Of a DNA stretch of 64,000 nucleotides, positions 42,647-51,429 are shown piece after piece. Numbering within the stretch: position 1 is the stretch's first letter; the number at the start of each line of letters is the position of its first letter. The stretch lies in contig VOGB01000005.1 of assembly GCA_009493725.1 (NCBI GenBank), positions 310,001 through 374,000 of the forward strand, read 5' to 3'. Source of the stretch: Pseudoramibacter fermentans (lineage in GTDB: Bacteria; Bacillota; Clostridia; Eubacteriales; Eubacteriaceae). The notes under the pieces are model-generated. The model saw nothing but the letters and a program-made list of their open reading frames with translations. It was not told the DNA's origin and searched no databases. A program made the translations under genes and the position numbers.

Positions 42647-43927
42647 TTATTTGGCTTCGATTTTGGTGATCCCGCCCATGAAGTGCACGAGCTTTTCCGG
42701 GATCGTGACGGAGCCGTCGGCGTTCTGGTAGTTTTCGAGCACTGCCGCAAAGGTCCGGCCCACAGCCAGCCCAGAGCCGTTGAGGGTGTGGACGTACTGG
42801 GTGTGCTTGGTGATCGGGTCGCGGTAGCGGATGTTCGCGCGGCGCGCCTGGAAATCTTCGCAGTTGGAGCAGGACGAGATTTCGACGTAGCGGTTGTAGC
42901 TCGGCATCCAGACTTCGATGTCATAAGTCTTGGCCGCGGAGAAGCCGACGTCGCCGGTGCACAGTTCGACCACGCGGTACGGGATCTTCAGCTGCTTAAG
43001 GATTTCTTCGGCGTCGTTGGTCAGTTTTTCCAATTCGTCGTAGGATTCGCTCGGACGGGCGAACTTGACCATTTCCACCTTGTCGAACTGGTGGTTGCGG
43101 ATCAGGCCGCGGGTATCGCGCCCGGCGGAGCCCGCTTCTTCTCTGAAGCACGGCGTGTAGGCGGTGAAGTGGATCGGCAGCATGTCGTTGTCGAGGATTT
43201 CGCCGCGGAAGGTGTTGGTCAGCGGCACTTCGGCGGTCGGCACCATGAAGAAGTCTTCCTTTTCGAGGTGGAAGGCGTCTTCTTCAAACTTCGGCAGCTG
43301 GCCGGTGCCGGTCATCGACGCGCGGTTGACCATGTACGGCGTCGACATTTCGGTGTAGTCCTGTTCGACGGTGTGGACGTAGAGCATGAAGTTGATCAGC
43401 GCCCGTTCCAGGTGCGCGCCCTGTCCGCAGAACATCGAGAAGCGGGCGCCGGTGAGCTTGTGGGCCCGGTCGAAATCGAGGATGCCCAGATCAGTGCCGA
43501 GGTCCCAATGGGCCTTCGGTTCGAAATCGAATTTGCGGGGTTCGCCCCATTTGCGCACTTCGCGGTTGTCGCTGTCGTCGAGGCCGTAGGCGATGTCCGG
43601 GTTCGGGATGTTCGGCAGCACCAGGAGTTCGTCGCGCAGCTGCTTTTCGATGTCGGCCAGCGCGTCGTCGTCCTTCTTGATGTCTTCGGAGACTTCCTTC
43701 ATTTCCTTGAACAGCGGCTGCAGGTCTTCGCCGGCGAGCTTGCGCTGCGGGATTTCTCTGGAGACCTGGTTCTTCTTGGCCTTGAGCTGTTCGACGCGGC
43801 CGATGATTTCGCGGCGCTTGTCGTCGAGTTCGAGAATGTGATCGACGGAAAATGTCCCGCTGTTGCGGCTGTTCAGCGCCTTAACCACCGCTTCCGGGTT
43901 TTCTCTAATACGTTTGATATCTAACAT
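42647..43927 (-). CDS. serS: Serine-tRNA ligase
   Basis: Class II aminoacyl-tRNA synthetase that charges tRNA-Ser. The 426-residue protein has an N-terminal coiled-coil arm (residues about 30-105, ELDDKRREIIGRVEQLKAKK), then TAEVPLTN, motif 2 in FREEAGSAGRDTRGLIRNHQF, and motif 3 in NGSGLAVGRTFAAVLENYQ. Length is normal. No T-box leader is visible; the gene follows the SEC-C gene after 33 bases and is probably read from its promoter. Confidence 0.96.
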   Translation of the reverse strand: MLDIKRIRENPEAVVKALNSRNSGTFSVDHILELDDKRREIIGRVEQLKAKKNQVSREIPQRKLAGEDLQPLFKEMKEVSEDIKKDDDALADIEKQLRDELLVLPNIPNPDIAYGLDDSDNREVRKWGEPRKFDFEPKAHWDLGTDLGILDFDRAHKLTGARFSMFCGQGAHLERALINFMLYVHTVEQDYTEMSTPYMVNRASMTGTGQLPKFEEDAFHLEKEDFFMVPTAEVPLTNTFRGEILDNDMLPIHFTAYTPCFREEAGSAGRDTRGLIRNHQFDKVEMVKFARPSESYDELEKLTNDAEEILKQLKIPYRVVELCTGDVGFSAAKTYDIEVWMPSYNRYVEISSCSNCEDFQARRANIRYRDPITKHTQYVHTLNGSGLAVGRTFAAVLENYQNADGSVTIPEKLVHFMGGITKIEAK

Positions 43928-43960
43928 GGCTACACTCCTTATCGTTTCGTCTTGATTGCA

Positions 43961-44470
43961 TTATGCGTTGCGGCCGCAGCAGTTCTTGTATTTCTTTCCG
44001 CTGCCGCAGGGGCACGGGTCGTTGCGGCCGATTTTCTTGCCCTTGACTACAGTGTTGCGGTTGCGGCATTTCTTGTAAATTTTCTTCTGGGTGTCCTTGT
44101 CCAGGATGTCGTTCCATTCGCTTAAGCCGTAAAGCCAGGGTGCCGGCACCTTGACCATGTTGTAGTACAGCTTTTCGAAATCGTAATCCATGGCAATCAT
44201 CGTGTCGGATTCGATGGTGTCGAGATCAGGCAGCTTCCCTTTGATGCTTTCCAGCGCGCCGTCGAGGTAGCCTAAAATTTCAGTTTCCGGCATGTCGTAG
44301 CGCAGTGCCAGGTCCGCGACTGTCCCTTCGACGTGGGGATCCTGACGGCCGAGAATGTCTTCGTAAATGTGTTTTTCCCGTTCGCAGAAGCCGTCCCAGA
44401 ACGCCTGCTGATCCTTCGGATTTTTGGAATGATCTTCGATGGTCTTTTTCCAATCCGCGTAAATACTCAT
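43961..44470 (-). CDS. SEC-C motif protein
   Basis: The 169-residue protein ends with a zinc-binding SEC-C motif (GRNDPCPCGSGKKYKNCCG), the same as the tail of SecA. The N-terminal 120 residues are helical (YADWKKTIEDHSKNPKDQQAFWDGF, MIAMDYDFEKLYYNMVKV). Proteins of this kind are of unknown function; the motif may contact SecB, ribosomes or other partners. The ATG at 44470 follows AGAGGA; the frame extends 14 codons further. It is cotranscribed with serS. Confidence 0.85.
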   Translation of the reverse strand: MSIYADWKKTIEDHSKNPKDQQAFWDGFCEREKHIYEDILGRQDPHVEGTVADLALRYDMPETEILGYLDGALESIKGKLPDLDTIESDTMIAMDYDFEKLYYNMVKVPAPWLYGLSEWNDILDKDTQKKIYKKCRNRNTVVKGKKIGRNDPCPCGSGKKYKNCCGRNA

Positions 44471-44520
44471 GTTTTTTATCCTCTCCTCTATTGTGGAATT
44501 TCTCTTTTGCATGTGCTTTT

Positions 44521-44549
44521 ATTATAACAAAGATATTTAATCCGGACAA
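44521..44549 (-). promoter_or_regulatory. Promoter of the SEC-C gene and serS
   Basis: TTGTCC (44544-44549) and TATAAT (44521-44526) on the minus strand, with a 17-base spacer, about 50 bases before the SEC-C start. Confidence 0.75.
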
Positions 44550-44591
44550 TTAGAGATGGGGGTTTTCTCGCAATCCGGCTAAAAAAACGCG

Positions 44592-44626
44592 AAAAAGCCT
44601 CCCGCCCCGGCGAAGGGGCGGAAGGC
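44592..44626 (-). terminator. Terminator of ddh
   Basis: On the minus strand GCCTTCCGCCCC / GGGGCGGGAGGC forms a 12-bp stem with one mismatch, followed by TTTTTCG. It lies about 28 bases after the ddh stop. Confidence 0.9.
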
Positions 44627-44653
44627 ATCAGATTCCCTAAAAAGGATTTGGGC

Positions 44654-45649
44654 TTACATCATTTTTTCCAGCAGCTCATCCCGGCTCATCGGACTGTAGT
44701 AAGCCGGCGGCACGTCGAGCATGGTCTTGCAGCCGTACTGCCCTTCCTGATTCATCCGGTGGCAGGCTCTCGCGCAGGCCACGAGGACGCTCCCGGTGAA
44801 TTCCGGGTTGGAGTCGAGCTTCAGGCTGAATTCGACGACGGCCTTGTCCTTGCCGTCCGGGCCGACGCCGCCGCTGCGGATCACGAAGCCGCCGTGGGGC
44901 ATGCCGCTGTGGTCGCGCTGCATTTCTTCTTCGGAGATGAAGTGGACCGTCGTGTCGTAGTCTTCGAAATAAGCCGGCATCGTCTTGATGTCGTCGACGA
45001 TATCGGCCTTGTCGTCTTCGGTCACGTCGTCGTCACAGACCACGAACACTTCGCGGGTGTGCATCTGTCTCGGGGTCAGCTCCGGCACCGCGCCGCCGCG
45101 GATCGCTTCGATCACGTCCTGCACCGGCAGGGTGTACTGTCTGGCGTCCTTGACACCCGGAATCTGGCGCACCGCGTCTGAGTGGCCTTGGCTGACGCCC
45201 CGGCCCCAGAAGGTGTAGGCCTTGCCCACCGGCAGCACCGCGTCCATCATCACGCGGTTGACCGAGAACAGGCCCGGATCCCAGCCGCAGGAGACGATGC
45301 TCGTCTTGTCGTTGGCGATGTCCGACGCGTTGACGTTGTCCACGTGCCACGGAATGTCGGCGTGGGTGTCGAAGGATTCCACGGTGTTGAAGAAGTGGGC
45401 GTATTCCGGCGACATCCAAGGCAGGTCGGCCGCTGAGCCGCCGCACAGGATCATCACGTCGATGTCGTCCTGCATGGTCTTGCAGTCGTCGAGCTTGTAG
45501 ACGCCGACGCCTTCTGTCGCGATCTTCACCGTTTCCGGATCCCGGCGGGTGAATACGCCGACCAATTCCATGTCCGGGTTCTGGGCAATGGCCGCTTCAA
45601 CGCCGCGGCCCAGATTGCCGTAGCCCATAATCCCTACTCTAGTTTTCAT
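44654..45649 (-). CDS. ddh: meso-Diaminopimelate dehydrogenase
   Basis: NADPH-dependent enzyme that makes meso-diaminopimelate directly from tetrahydrodipicolinate, for lysine and peptidoglycan. The 331-residue protein starts with a Rossmann motif VGIMGYGNLGRGVEAA and has LCGGSAADLPW, the Ddh-specific SCGWDPGLFSVNR, FWGRGVSQGHSDAVRQIPGV and HGGFVIRSG. The set is characteristic of Ddh rather than other dehydrogenases. It has its own consensus promoter and terminator. Confidence 0.95.
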   Translation of the reverse strand: MKTRVGIMGYGNLGRGVEAAIAQNPDMELVGVFTRRDPETVKIATEGVGVYKLDDCKTMQDDIDVMILCGGSAADLPWMSPEYAHFFNTVESFDTHADIPWHVDNVNASDIANDKTSIVSCGWDPGLFSVNRVMMDAVLPVGKAYTFWGRGVSQGHSDAVRQIPGVKDARQYTLPVQDVIEAIRGGAVPELTPRQMHTREVFVVCDDDVTEDDKADIVDDIKTMPAYFEDYDTTVHFISEEEMQRDHSGMPHGGFVIRSGGVGPDGKDKAVVEFSLKLDSNPEFTGSVLVACARACHRMNQEGQYGCKTMLDVPPAYYSPMSRDELLEKMM

Positions 45650-45689
45650 ATCGATCCTCCCATCGAATTATTTAGCTTTCTAATCTATT

Positions 45690-45718
45690 ATTCTACTCCG
45701 GTGGGAGGGGTTTGTCAA
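45690..45718 (-). promoter_or_regulatory. Promoter of ddh
   Basis: A perfect -35 TTGACA (45713-45718) and TAGAAT (45690-45695) on the minus strand with a 17-base spacer, in the 75-base gap between the CoA-transferase stop and the ddh start. Confidence 0.8.
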
Positions 45719-45724
45719 AGGGAA

Positions 45725-47065
45725 TTAACGCTTGTTGGAACGGCGCCAGATGTGCATCTTTTCCGCCGCAGCGATCAATTCGTCGCGGAAATCCGGATCG
45801 GCGATATTGATCAGCTGTTCCGCTCTTTCCCAGGTGGTTGCGCCCTTCAAATAGGCCATGCCGTATTCGGTGACGATGTACATCGGGTTGGTGCGGGTGT
45901 CGGTGACGATGGAGCCTTCGGTCAAAGTCGGCTTGATGCGGGAGTGCTTGACGCCCTTCTTGTCGGTGAAGGAAGAGGACATGCAGATGAAGCTCTTGCC
46001 GCCGTTGGATTTGTAAGCGCCGAGGACGAAGTCCAGCTGTCCGCCGGAGCCGGAAATCTGACGGATCCCTGCGGATTCCGCGTTGATCTGGCCGTATAAA
46101 TCCATGTCGACCGCGTTGTTGATCGAGATGAAGTTGTCGAATTCGCCGATGATGCTCGGGTCGTTGACGTAGTTGACAGGCGCCGCCATGCAGGCCGGGT
46201 TGTCGTCGAGGAAGTCGTAGAGCTTCTTCGTGCCGGAGCCGAAGGCGTAGGTCTGTTTGTAGCGGTCGCGGGCCTTGCGGGCGCCGGTGATCTTGCCCTT
46301 CATCGTCAGGTCGACGAAGGAATCGACGTACATTTCGGTGTGAACCCCCAGATCCTTCAGGTCCGATTCGCCGATTAAGGTGCCGACGGTGTTGGGCATG
46401 CCGCCGATCCCGAGCTGGAGCGTCGCGCCGTCTGGAATTTCCGCGACGATCTGACGTGCGACAGCCAGATCCACTTCCGTCGGTTCGGTGGCGCCGCCGG
46501 TTTCGCGCATGGCCGGGTTGTCCCCTTCGACGATCATGTCGACTTCAGAGATGTGCACCGCTTCTTCGATGCCGAGGCAGCGCGGCACAGAGGTGTTGAC
46601 TTCGACGATGACGACGTCGGCCTTGTTGACGATTTCCCGCATGTGGGAGGCGTTAGGCCCGAAGTTAAACCAGCCGTGCTTGTCCATCGGCGCAGCCTGG
46701 AACATCGCGATGTTCAGCGGATGGGACATGTCGCGGTAGTATCTCGGCACTTCCGAGTAGCGCACCGGCCCGTGGAAGACGAAGCCGTTGCCCACTTCGT
46801 GGCGGTCGATGCCGGAGTAGAACCAGGAATTCCAGGTGAAGTGATCCGCCGGGTTTTCGACGTCGAAGATCTTCGGACGAGACGGAATAATCCCGCCGTA
46901 GATGTTCAGGTCGTGGAGCTCCGGCATGCGTTTGGCCAGCGCTTCGTCCAGCTTCTGTACGGTACAGGTGACCCATCCGTAATCGATGTAGTCGCCGTCC
47001 TTGATGACCTTGACCGCTTCGTCGGCGGTCGTCAGCTTGTCTGCGTATTCTTTAAGATAACTCAT
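45725..47065 (-). CDS. Acetyl-CoA hydrolase/transferase family CoA-transferase, probably butyryl-CoA:acetate type
   Basis: Moves CoA between a fatty acyl group and acetate, the last step of butyrate formation in many Clostridia. The 446-residue protein has DGDYIDYGWVTCTVQ near the start, LQLGIGGMPNTVGTLI, QISGSGGQLDFVLGAYKSNGGKSFICM, and a C-terminal VTEYGMAYLKGATTWERAEQLI. The GSGGQLDF region is typical of the butyryl-CoA:acetate and 4-hydroxybutyrate CoA-transferases; sequence alone does not settle which acyl group is used. The ATG at 47065 follows GAGGAGGG. Confidence 0.88.
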   Translation of the reverse strand: MSYLKEYADKLTTADEAVKVIKDGDYIDYGWVTCTVQKLDEALAKRMPELHDLNIYGGIIPSRPKIFDVENPADHFTWNSWFYSGIDRHEVGNGFVFHGPVRYSEVPRYYRDMSHPLNIAMFQAAPMDKHGWFNFGPNASHMREIVNKADVVIVEVNTSVPRCLGIEEAVHISEVDMIVEGDNPAMRETGGATEPTEVDLAVARQIVAEIPDGATLQLGIGGMPNTVGTLIGESDLKDLGVHTEMYVDSFVDLTMKGKITGARKARDRYKQTYAFGSGTKKLYDFLDDNPACMAAPVNYVNDPSIIGEFDNFISINNAVDMDLYGQINAESAGIRQISGSGGQLDFVLGAYKSNGGKSFICMSSSFTDKKGVKHSRIKPTLTEGSIVTDTRTNPMYIVTEYGMAYLKGATTWERAEQLINIADPDFRDELIAAAEKMHIWRRSNKR

Positions 47066-47114
47066 TGAACCCTCCTCGATACTTGTAAACAAAAAATTCT
47101 CTTTTTACGTTAAA

Positions 47115-47143
47115 ATTATAACATTTATTGCCGCGCCTTTCAA
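47115..47143 (-). promoter_or_regulatory. Promoter of the CoA-transferase gene
   Basis: TTGAAA (47138-47143) and TATAAT (47115-47120) on the minus strand with a 17-base spacer. Confidence 0.75.
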
Positions 47144-47165
47144 TTTAAATGCGCTGACTTGTGAT

Positions 47166-48173
47166 CTAATTGCCCTTTAAAACCGATTCCAGGCGGGACT
47201 TCGCCGCCGCGACCGTGTCCGCGTCCAGTGCGGTGCCCGATCCTGAAGCGGTGCCGGTCACCGCGTAGGTGGTGGTCTGCCAGCCCGACGCCGACTTCGC
47301 CAGCTGGGCGAACTGCTTCGCGCTGAAATCCGTCTTGATCGTCCGGCCCAGGCCAGCCATCACGGTGCTGTAGTGGGTGAGCACCTCCTCAGAGGCCATT
47401 TTGCGCATCACCGCGTCGAGCACCAGCAGCTGATTGGCGCTGCTCTTCGCGCCGAAGGCGAGGGCCTCGCTGCCGCTTAGGTGGTTGGTCCCGACGGTGA
47501 AGGTGTGGCCGCCCGAGGTAAAGGTCTCGCTCGAGGTGACTCGGATGCCGTCCAGCTCGTCGACCGTCGTCTTGAGGCCCTCGGTGCTGAGTCTGAGGCG
47601 GTGGCCCGCCTGGATGCCGAAGACCTTTTCCATCGCCGAAACCGCCGCGCTGAAGCTTAAGCTGTTGAGGGGCGCGGTGCCGCCGGCGCCGTCGTCGACC
47701 AGCGCCGTATTCGGGACGCTCACCGCCTCGATCTGCTTGGTCTCAGGGTTGACCGCGGCGAAAGCGTACATCCCGTTCTCCCCGGCGCCCTGATTCGTGG
47801 CGATGGCGAGGGTGAAGGGCGCGCTCACCGACGCGCCCGCCGCCTTGTCCGAGGTGAACACCGCGTCCCCGGCCGATTTCGCGATGGATTCGACGTGGAA
47901 GCCGATCAGACACAGCGCGGCGATGACTGCCGCCGCCACAATGGGTCCGGTGTAGCGCCGAGTGCGGGTGGTGTACCGGGTGTCCTTGGAGGGCCGCCAC
48001 ACCAGCCAGCCGAGCCAGGCCCCGAGGCCTGCCGCAATTGCTGCGGCCAGGGCCACCGCCCAGGACGGGAAGACGCCGAGGCGCGCGCCCTGAACCACCA
48101 CCATCAAAAGGGCCAGGCACATCAGCGCCCACAGCCCTTTCGCGGCAGCGCTGAGGATCGTCTCGCGTTTCAT
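47166..48173 (-). CDS. Degenerate LytR-CpsA-Psr (LCP)-like membrane protein
   Basis: The 335-residue protein has three N-terminal hydrophobic segments (ALMCLALLMVVVQGARLG, WAVALAAAIAAGLGAWLGWLV, GPIVAAAVIAALCLIGFHV), then an extracytoplasmic domain. The LCP-like core can be traced: MYAFAAVNPETKQIEAVSVPN, then SAAVSAMEKVFGI, TTVDELDGIRV and NHLSGSEALAFGA. LCP enzymes attach wall polymers and need arginines in the IPRD and later RxRxxD/Q regions. Here those are VPNT and GAKSSANQ, so catalytic function is doubtful. The ATG at 48173 follows AAAGGA. It is read after sortase B. Confidence 0.65.
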   Translation of the reverse strand: MKRETILSAAAKGLWALMCLALLMVVVQGARLGVFPSWAVALAAAIAAGLGAWLGWLVWRPSKDTRYTTRTRRYTGPIVAAAVIAALCLIGFHVESIAKSAGDAVFTSDKAAGASVSAPFTLAIATNQGAGENGMYAFAAVNPETKQIEAVSVPNTALVDDGAGGTAPLNSLSFSAAVSAMEKVFGIQAGHRLRLSTEGLKTTVDELDGIRVTSSETFTSGGHTFTVGTNHLSGSEALAFGAKSSANQLLVLDAVMRKMASEEVLTHYSTVMAGLGRTIKTDFSAKQFAQLAKSASGWQTTTYAVTGTASGSGTALDADTVAAAKSRLESVLKGN

Positions 48174-48218
48174 GGCAATTCCTTTCTTCAATTTTACTCT
48201 TTACTCTTTAATGACGCC

Positions 48219-48950
48219 CTACTGGTCGACCCGGGTCGGCACGGTGATGACGATGTAGCGGGCGTCGTCGTAATCGTAGGCACAGGTGGAGAGGGTCACG
48301 ATTTTCGAGACCGTCAGCCGGTCAATGCCCGAATGGAAATCCGATTTCGATTCCGTCTGTGCCAGCACCGCCTGGACCTTGGCCAAATCGAAGGCCGAGT
48401 AAATCAGGCTGTCCGCCGGGGCGGTGTAGCCGCGGATCAAATCGAGGCGGTAATTGCCCTCTGGCGTCAGGTACCACATGTATTTGTGCTTTTTGTAGTA
48501 GCTCGCCTTTTTGAAATGGCCGAGCATGCCGAACATCGAGCCGTTTTTCATCGCGTGGCCGTAGATGATCGTGTTGGGCCCGCTCATATCCTTCGGGCTG
48601 TTGACGTCGACAAAGAGCGTCCCTGAGAAATTGCGGGTTCCGTTGAAGAGCTTGTGCAGGTACTCGCTGTTGTCCTTCCCCTGCACCACCGGGTAGTTGA
48701 TCGGCGTGCCCTTGCAGTAGAGCCAGCCGACGACGTCCGGGTTTTCCGCCTTCAGCTTGTCGAAGTCTACCGAAATCGGCACGTGGTTTTTGTCGTCGTC
48801 ACCTTTTGACTTGACCGCCTGGGACGCCGTCTTCTTGTAGGCGTCGGTGCCGACCTTGTATTTCAAATAAATCCGCACCAGCTGATAGCCCGAGAAGACG
48901 ATCACGCCGATGCAGATCACAATGAGAAGCCGATATAAAAATTTTTTCAT
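48219..48950 (-). CDS. srtB: Class B sortase
   Basis: Transpeptidase at the outer face of the membrane that links proteins to the wall. The 243-residue protein has an N-terminal anchor (FLYRLLIVICIGVIVFSGYQLV), then GWLYCKGTPINYPVVQGKDNSEYL, the catalytic histidine in IIYGHAMKNGSMF, the catalytic cysteine in TLSTCAYD, and an arginine in DDARYIVI. These are class B features. No NPQTN-type substrate is encoded in the window. It starts 15 bases after the pyrD stop, and its start lacks an obvious ribosome binding site. Confidence 0.9.
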   Translation of the reverse strand: MKKFLYRLLIVICIGVIVFSGYQLVRIYLKYKVGTDAYKKTASQAVKSKGDDDKNHVPISVDFDKLKAENPDVVGWLYCKGTPINYPVVQGKDNSEYLHKLFNGTRNFSGTLFVDVNSPKDMSGPNTIIYGHAMKNGSMFGMLGHFKKASYYKKHKYMWYLTPEGNYRLDLIRGYTAPADSLIYSAFDLAKVQAVLAQTESKSDFHSGIDRLTVSKIVTLSTCAYDYDDARYIVITVPTRVDQ

Positions 48951-48965
48951 TTGGGGGCGGGCTTT

Positions 48966-49871
48966 CTAAAGAATCCCGCGGACCTCGTCGATATTCGCGA
49001 GGCCCTGGTCCACGCAGTATTTTTCGAGGCCGTCGACGATGTCCACCGCCGTCGTCGGGGCGACGAAGCTCATCGTGCCGACCTGCACGCAGGCCGCGCC
49101 GATCATGATGAATTCCAGGGCGTCGCGCCAGTTTGTGATGCCGCCGAGGGCCATGACCGGAATTTTTACCGCTTGAATCACCTGGTGGGCCATGCGCAGC
49201 GCGATGGGCTTGACCGCCGGGCCGGAGAGCCCCGCGTAGACGTTGTCGAAGACGATGCGCTTTCTGTCGATGTCCACCGCCATGCCCTGGATCGTGTTGA
49301 TCAGGCTCAGGCCCGCCGCGCCGGCTTCTTCACAGGCGCGGGCCACAGCTACCAAATCCGGGGCGTTGGGCGTCAGCTTCGCCATAATCGGATGGGTCGA
49401 GACTTCGACCACCTTGCGGGTGATGTTGTAGGCCTGATCCGGGTCCATGCCGAAGGCCATGCCCCCGCACTTGACGTTGGGGCAGGAGATGTTCAGCTCG
49501 ATCAGGGACACCGGCAGGTCGTTGAATTTTTCGACCGCGCCGAGGTAGGTCGCCTCGTCCGAGCCGCCGACGTTGGGGATGGTCACGGTGTCGATGTCCT
49601 TCAAATGGGGCCATTCCCGTTCGATGAAGGTGTCGACCCCCGGGTTTTCCAGCCCGATGGAGTTGAGCAGGCCCGACGGCGTTTCCCAGAGGCGCTCGCC
49701 GGTGTTGCCCGGCCGGGGCGTCAGGGTCAGCCCCTTGGTGCACAGGCCGCCGAGGCGGCTCAAATCGTAAATCTTTTCAAATTCGCGGCCGAAGCCGAAG
49801 GTCCCCGACGCCGTGACGACGGGGTTTTTGAAGGTCACACCCGCGAATTGAGTTCTCAGTCTGCCGCTCAT
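48966..49871 (-). CDS. pyrD: Dihydroorotate dehydrogenase B (NAD+), catalytic subunit
   Basis: FMN enzyme that oxidises dihydroorotate to orotate, passing electrons to PyrK and on to NAD+. The 301-residue protein has NPVVTASGTFGFG at the N-terminus, the catalytic cysteine in LNISCPNVKCGG, MAKLTPNAPD, and MALGGITNWRDALEFI. I chose the ATG at 49871, which overlaps the pyrK stop by four bases (ATGA). The longer upstream frame is a shadow of pyrK. Confidence 0.95.
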   Translation of the reverse strand: MSGRLRTQFAGVTFKNPVVTASGTFGFGREFEKIYDLSRLGGLCTKGLTLTPRPGNTGERLWETPSGLLNSIGLENPGVDTFIEREWPHLKDIDTVTIPNVGGSDEATYLGAVEKFNDLPVSLIELNISCPNVKCGGMAFGMDPDQAYNITRKVVEVSTHPIMAKLTPNAPDLVAVARACEEAGAAGLSLINTIQGMAVDIDRKRIVFDNVYAGLSGPAVKPIALRMAHQVIQAVKIPVMALGGITNWRDALEFIMIGAACVQVGTMSFVAPTTAVDIVDGLEKYCVDQGLANIDEVRGIL

Positions 49872-50584
49872 TTTGCACCTCCCCACATCAGCGTTTCTCT
49901 CGTGAAGACCGGCCCGTCGGAACAGACCTGGCGGTTGCCGTCCACCGTCGGGATCGAGCAGCCGAGACACACGCCCATACCGCAGGCCATGCGTTTTTCG
50001 AGGGACAGGTAGACGTCGTGCTTCGGCGGCACGACGTCGGCCAGGGCCTGCATCATGATGTTCGGCCCGCAGGCGATGACGGTCTCGCCGCGCTTGACCT
50101 CGACGATATCGGTGATGATGCCGCCGATGTTGACGATGACGTCGTCCGCCACCTGGTTAAAGGCCTCGACAAAATAGGACTCGTTCGAGAAGCCGAGATA
50201 AGCGCGGACCTTGCGGCGCTTGTGCCTGCGCTTGAAGTCCTTGATCGTGTAGAGCAGCGGGGCGATGCCGATCCCGCCGCCGACGGCCACCAGATTGGAC
50301 TTAATTTCCGGGAAGCCGTTGCCGTGGGGGCCGTCCAGGGTGATGGCGTCCATCGGGCCGAGGCGGCTCATCAGCCGCGTCCCCTGCCCCTTGACCATGT
50401 AGAGAAAGGTCAGGGTGCCGCTTTCCTCGTCGTAGTCACAGACCGAGATCGGCCGGGAGAGAAGCGGGTCCCGCTCCCAGGCGCGGAGCATGAAGAACTG
50501 CCCCGGGCGCACCTCGCCCTGCCAGGCCACCTCCATCAGGTAGATGCCCTCGGCGATCGCGTAATTGGATTTGATTACAGCCAT
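49868..50584 (-). CDS. pyrK: Dihydroorotate dehydrogenase B, electron transfer subunit
   Basis: FAD and 2Fe-2S subunit that connects PyrD to NAD+. The 238-residue protein has an FAD-binding region (RDPLLSRPISVCDYDEE), a nucleotide-binding VAVGGGIGIAPLLY, and the cluster-binding cysteines in CGMGVCLGCSIPT followed by QVCSDGPVF. Overlaps with pyrF (10 bases) and pyrD (4 bases) show tight coupling. Confidence 0.95.
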   Translation of the reverse strand: MAVIKSNYAIAEGIYLMEVAWQGEVRPGQFFMLRAWERDPLLSRPISVCDYDEESGTLTFLYMVKGQGTRLMSRLGPMDAITLDGPHGNGFPEIKSNLVAVGGGIGIAPLLYTIKDFKRRHKRRKVRAYLGFSNESYFVEAFNQVADDVIVNIGGIITDIVEVKRGETVIACGPNIMMQALADVVPPKHDVYLSLEKRMACGMGVCLGCSIPTVDGNRQVCSDGPVFTRETLMWGGAK

Positions 50585-51429
50585 TGCAGGATATCCTTCT
50601 TCATCGCCGCAGCCGCGTCGCGGATGTAGTCGACGAAATCAGGACCCTCCGTCTTGCCCCGGTGGGCGCAGATGATCCCACGGGATGAATTGATCACGGC
50701 ACAGCGGGAGCGCTTGAAGATGTCCGCGATGTCCTTGCCGATGCCGCCCTGGGCACCGTAGCCCGGCACCAGGAAGAAGGTGTGGGGGCAGCGGGCCTGG
50801 ATGTCGGCGAAGGCTTCCGGATAGGTCAGCCCGACCACCGCGCCGACAGCCGAGTAGCCCGATTCGCCGACGAGATCGGCGCCCCAGGTTTCGACGAGGT
50901 CCGCCATCTTTTCAAAGACCATATCGCCGTCTTCTAATTTCTGTTCCTGAAGGTCCTTAGCTGAGGGGTTGGAGGTGTGGGTCAGCACGAAAATCCCCTT
51001 GTCCTTGTCTTTCAAATAAGGCAGGTACGGGGAGATGGCGTCGACGCCCATATAGGCGTTGACGGTCAGGAAATCCACCTCGAAATCCCCTTCGAAATGG
51101 CCCTTGGCGTACTGTTCGGCGGTGGAGGAAATGTCCCCGCGCTTGCAGTCGCCGATGACGAGCTTGCCCTGTTCGCGCGCGTATTTGACGGTGCGCGCGT
51201 AGGCGCTCATCCCCTCGAGGCCCAGGGCTTCGTAGCAGGCCACCTGCACCTTGTAGCACCCCGCCAGATCGGCGGTGGCGTCGATGATCTTCTTATTGAA
51301 TTCAAAGATTTTTTCACCGCTGTCCGTGTCCATGTCGGCGACGCACGCCGGCAGGTATTCGAGCTTCGTGTCGAGGCCGACACACACCGGGCTTTCAGCC
51401 GCTGCATTATACAAACGATCCATGATCAT
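50575..51429 (-). CDS. pyrF: Orotidine 5'-phosphate decarboxylase
   Basis: Last step of UMP synthesis. The 284-residue protein belongs to the longer bacterial type: VCVGLDTKLEYLP at the N-terminus, the catalytic region VIGDCKRGDISSTAEQYA, and a C-terminal PGYGAQGG and NSSRGIICA. The start is inside the end of pyrC (23-base overlap), with GGAGG about 11 bases before the ATG. A second ATG lies two codons later. Confidence 0.94.
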   Translation of the reverse strand: MIMDRLYNAAAESPVCVGLDTKLEYLPACVADMDTDSGEKIFEFNKKIIDATADLAGCYKVQVACYEALGLEGMSAYARTVKYAREQGKLVIGDCKRGDISSTAEQYAKGHFEGDFEVDFLTVNAYMGVDAISPYLPYLKDKDKGIFVLTHTSNPSAKDLQEQKLEDGDMVFEKMADLVETWGADLVGESGYSAVGAVVGLTYPEAFADIQARCPHTFFLVPGYGAQGGIGKDIADIFKRSRCAVINSSRGIICAHRGKTEGPDFVDYIRDAAAAMKKDILQWL

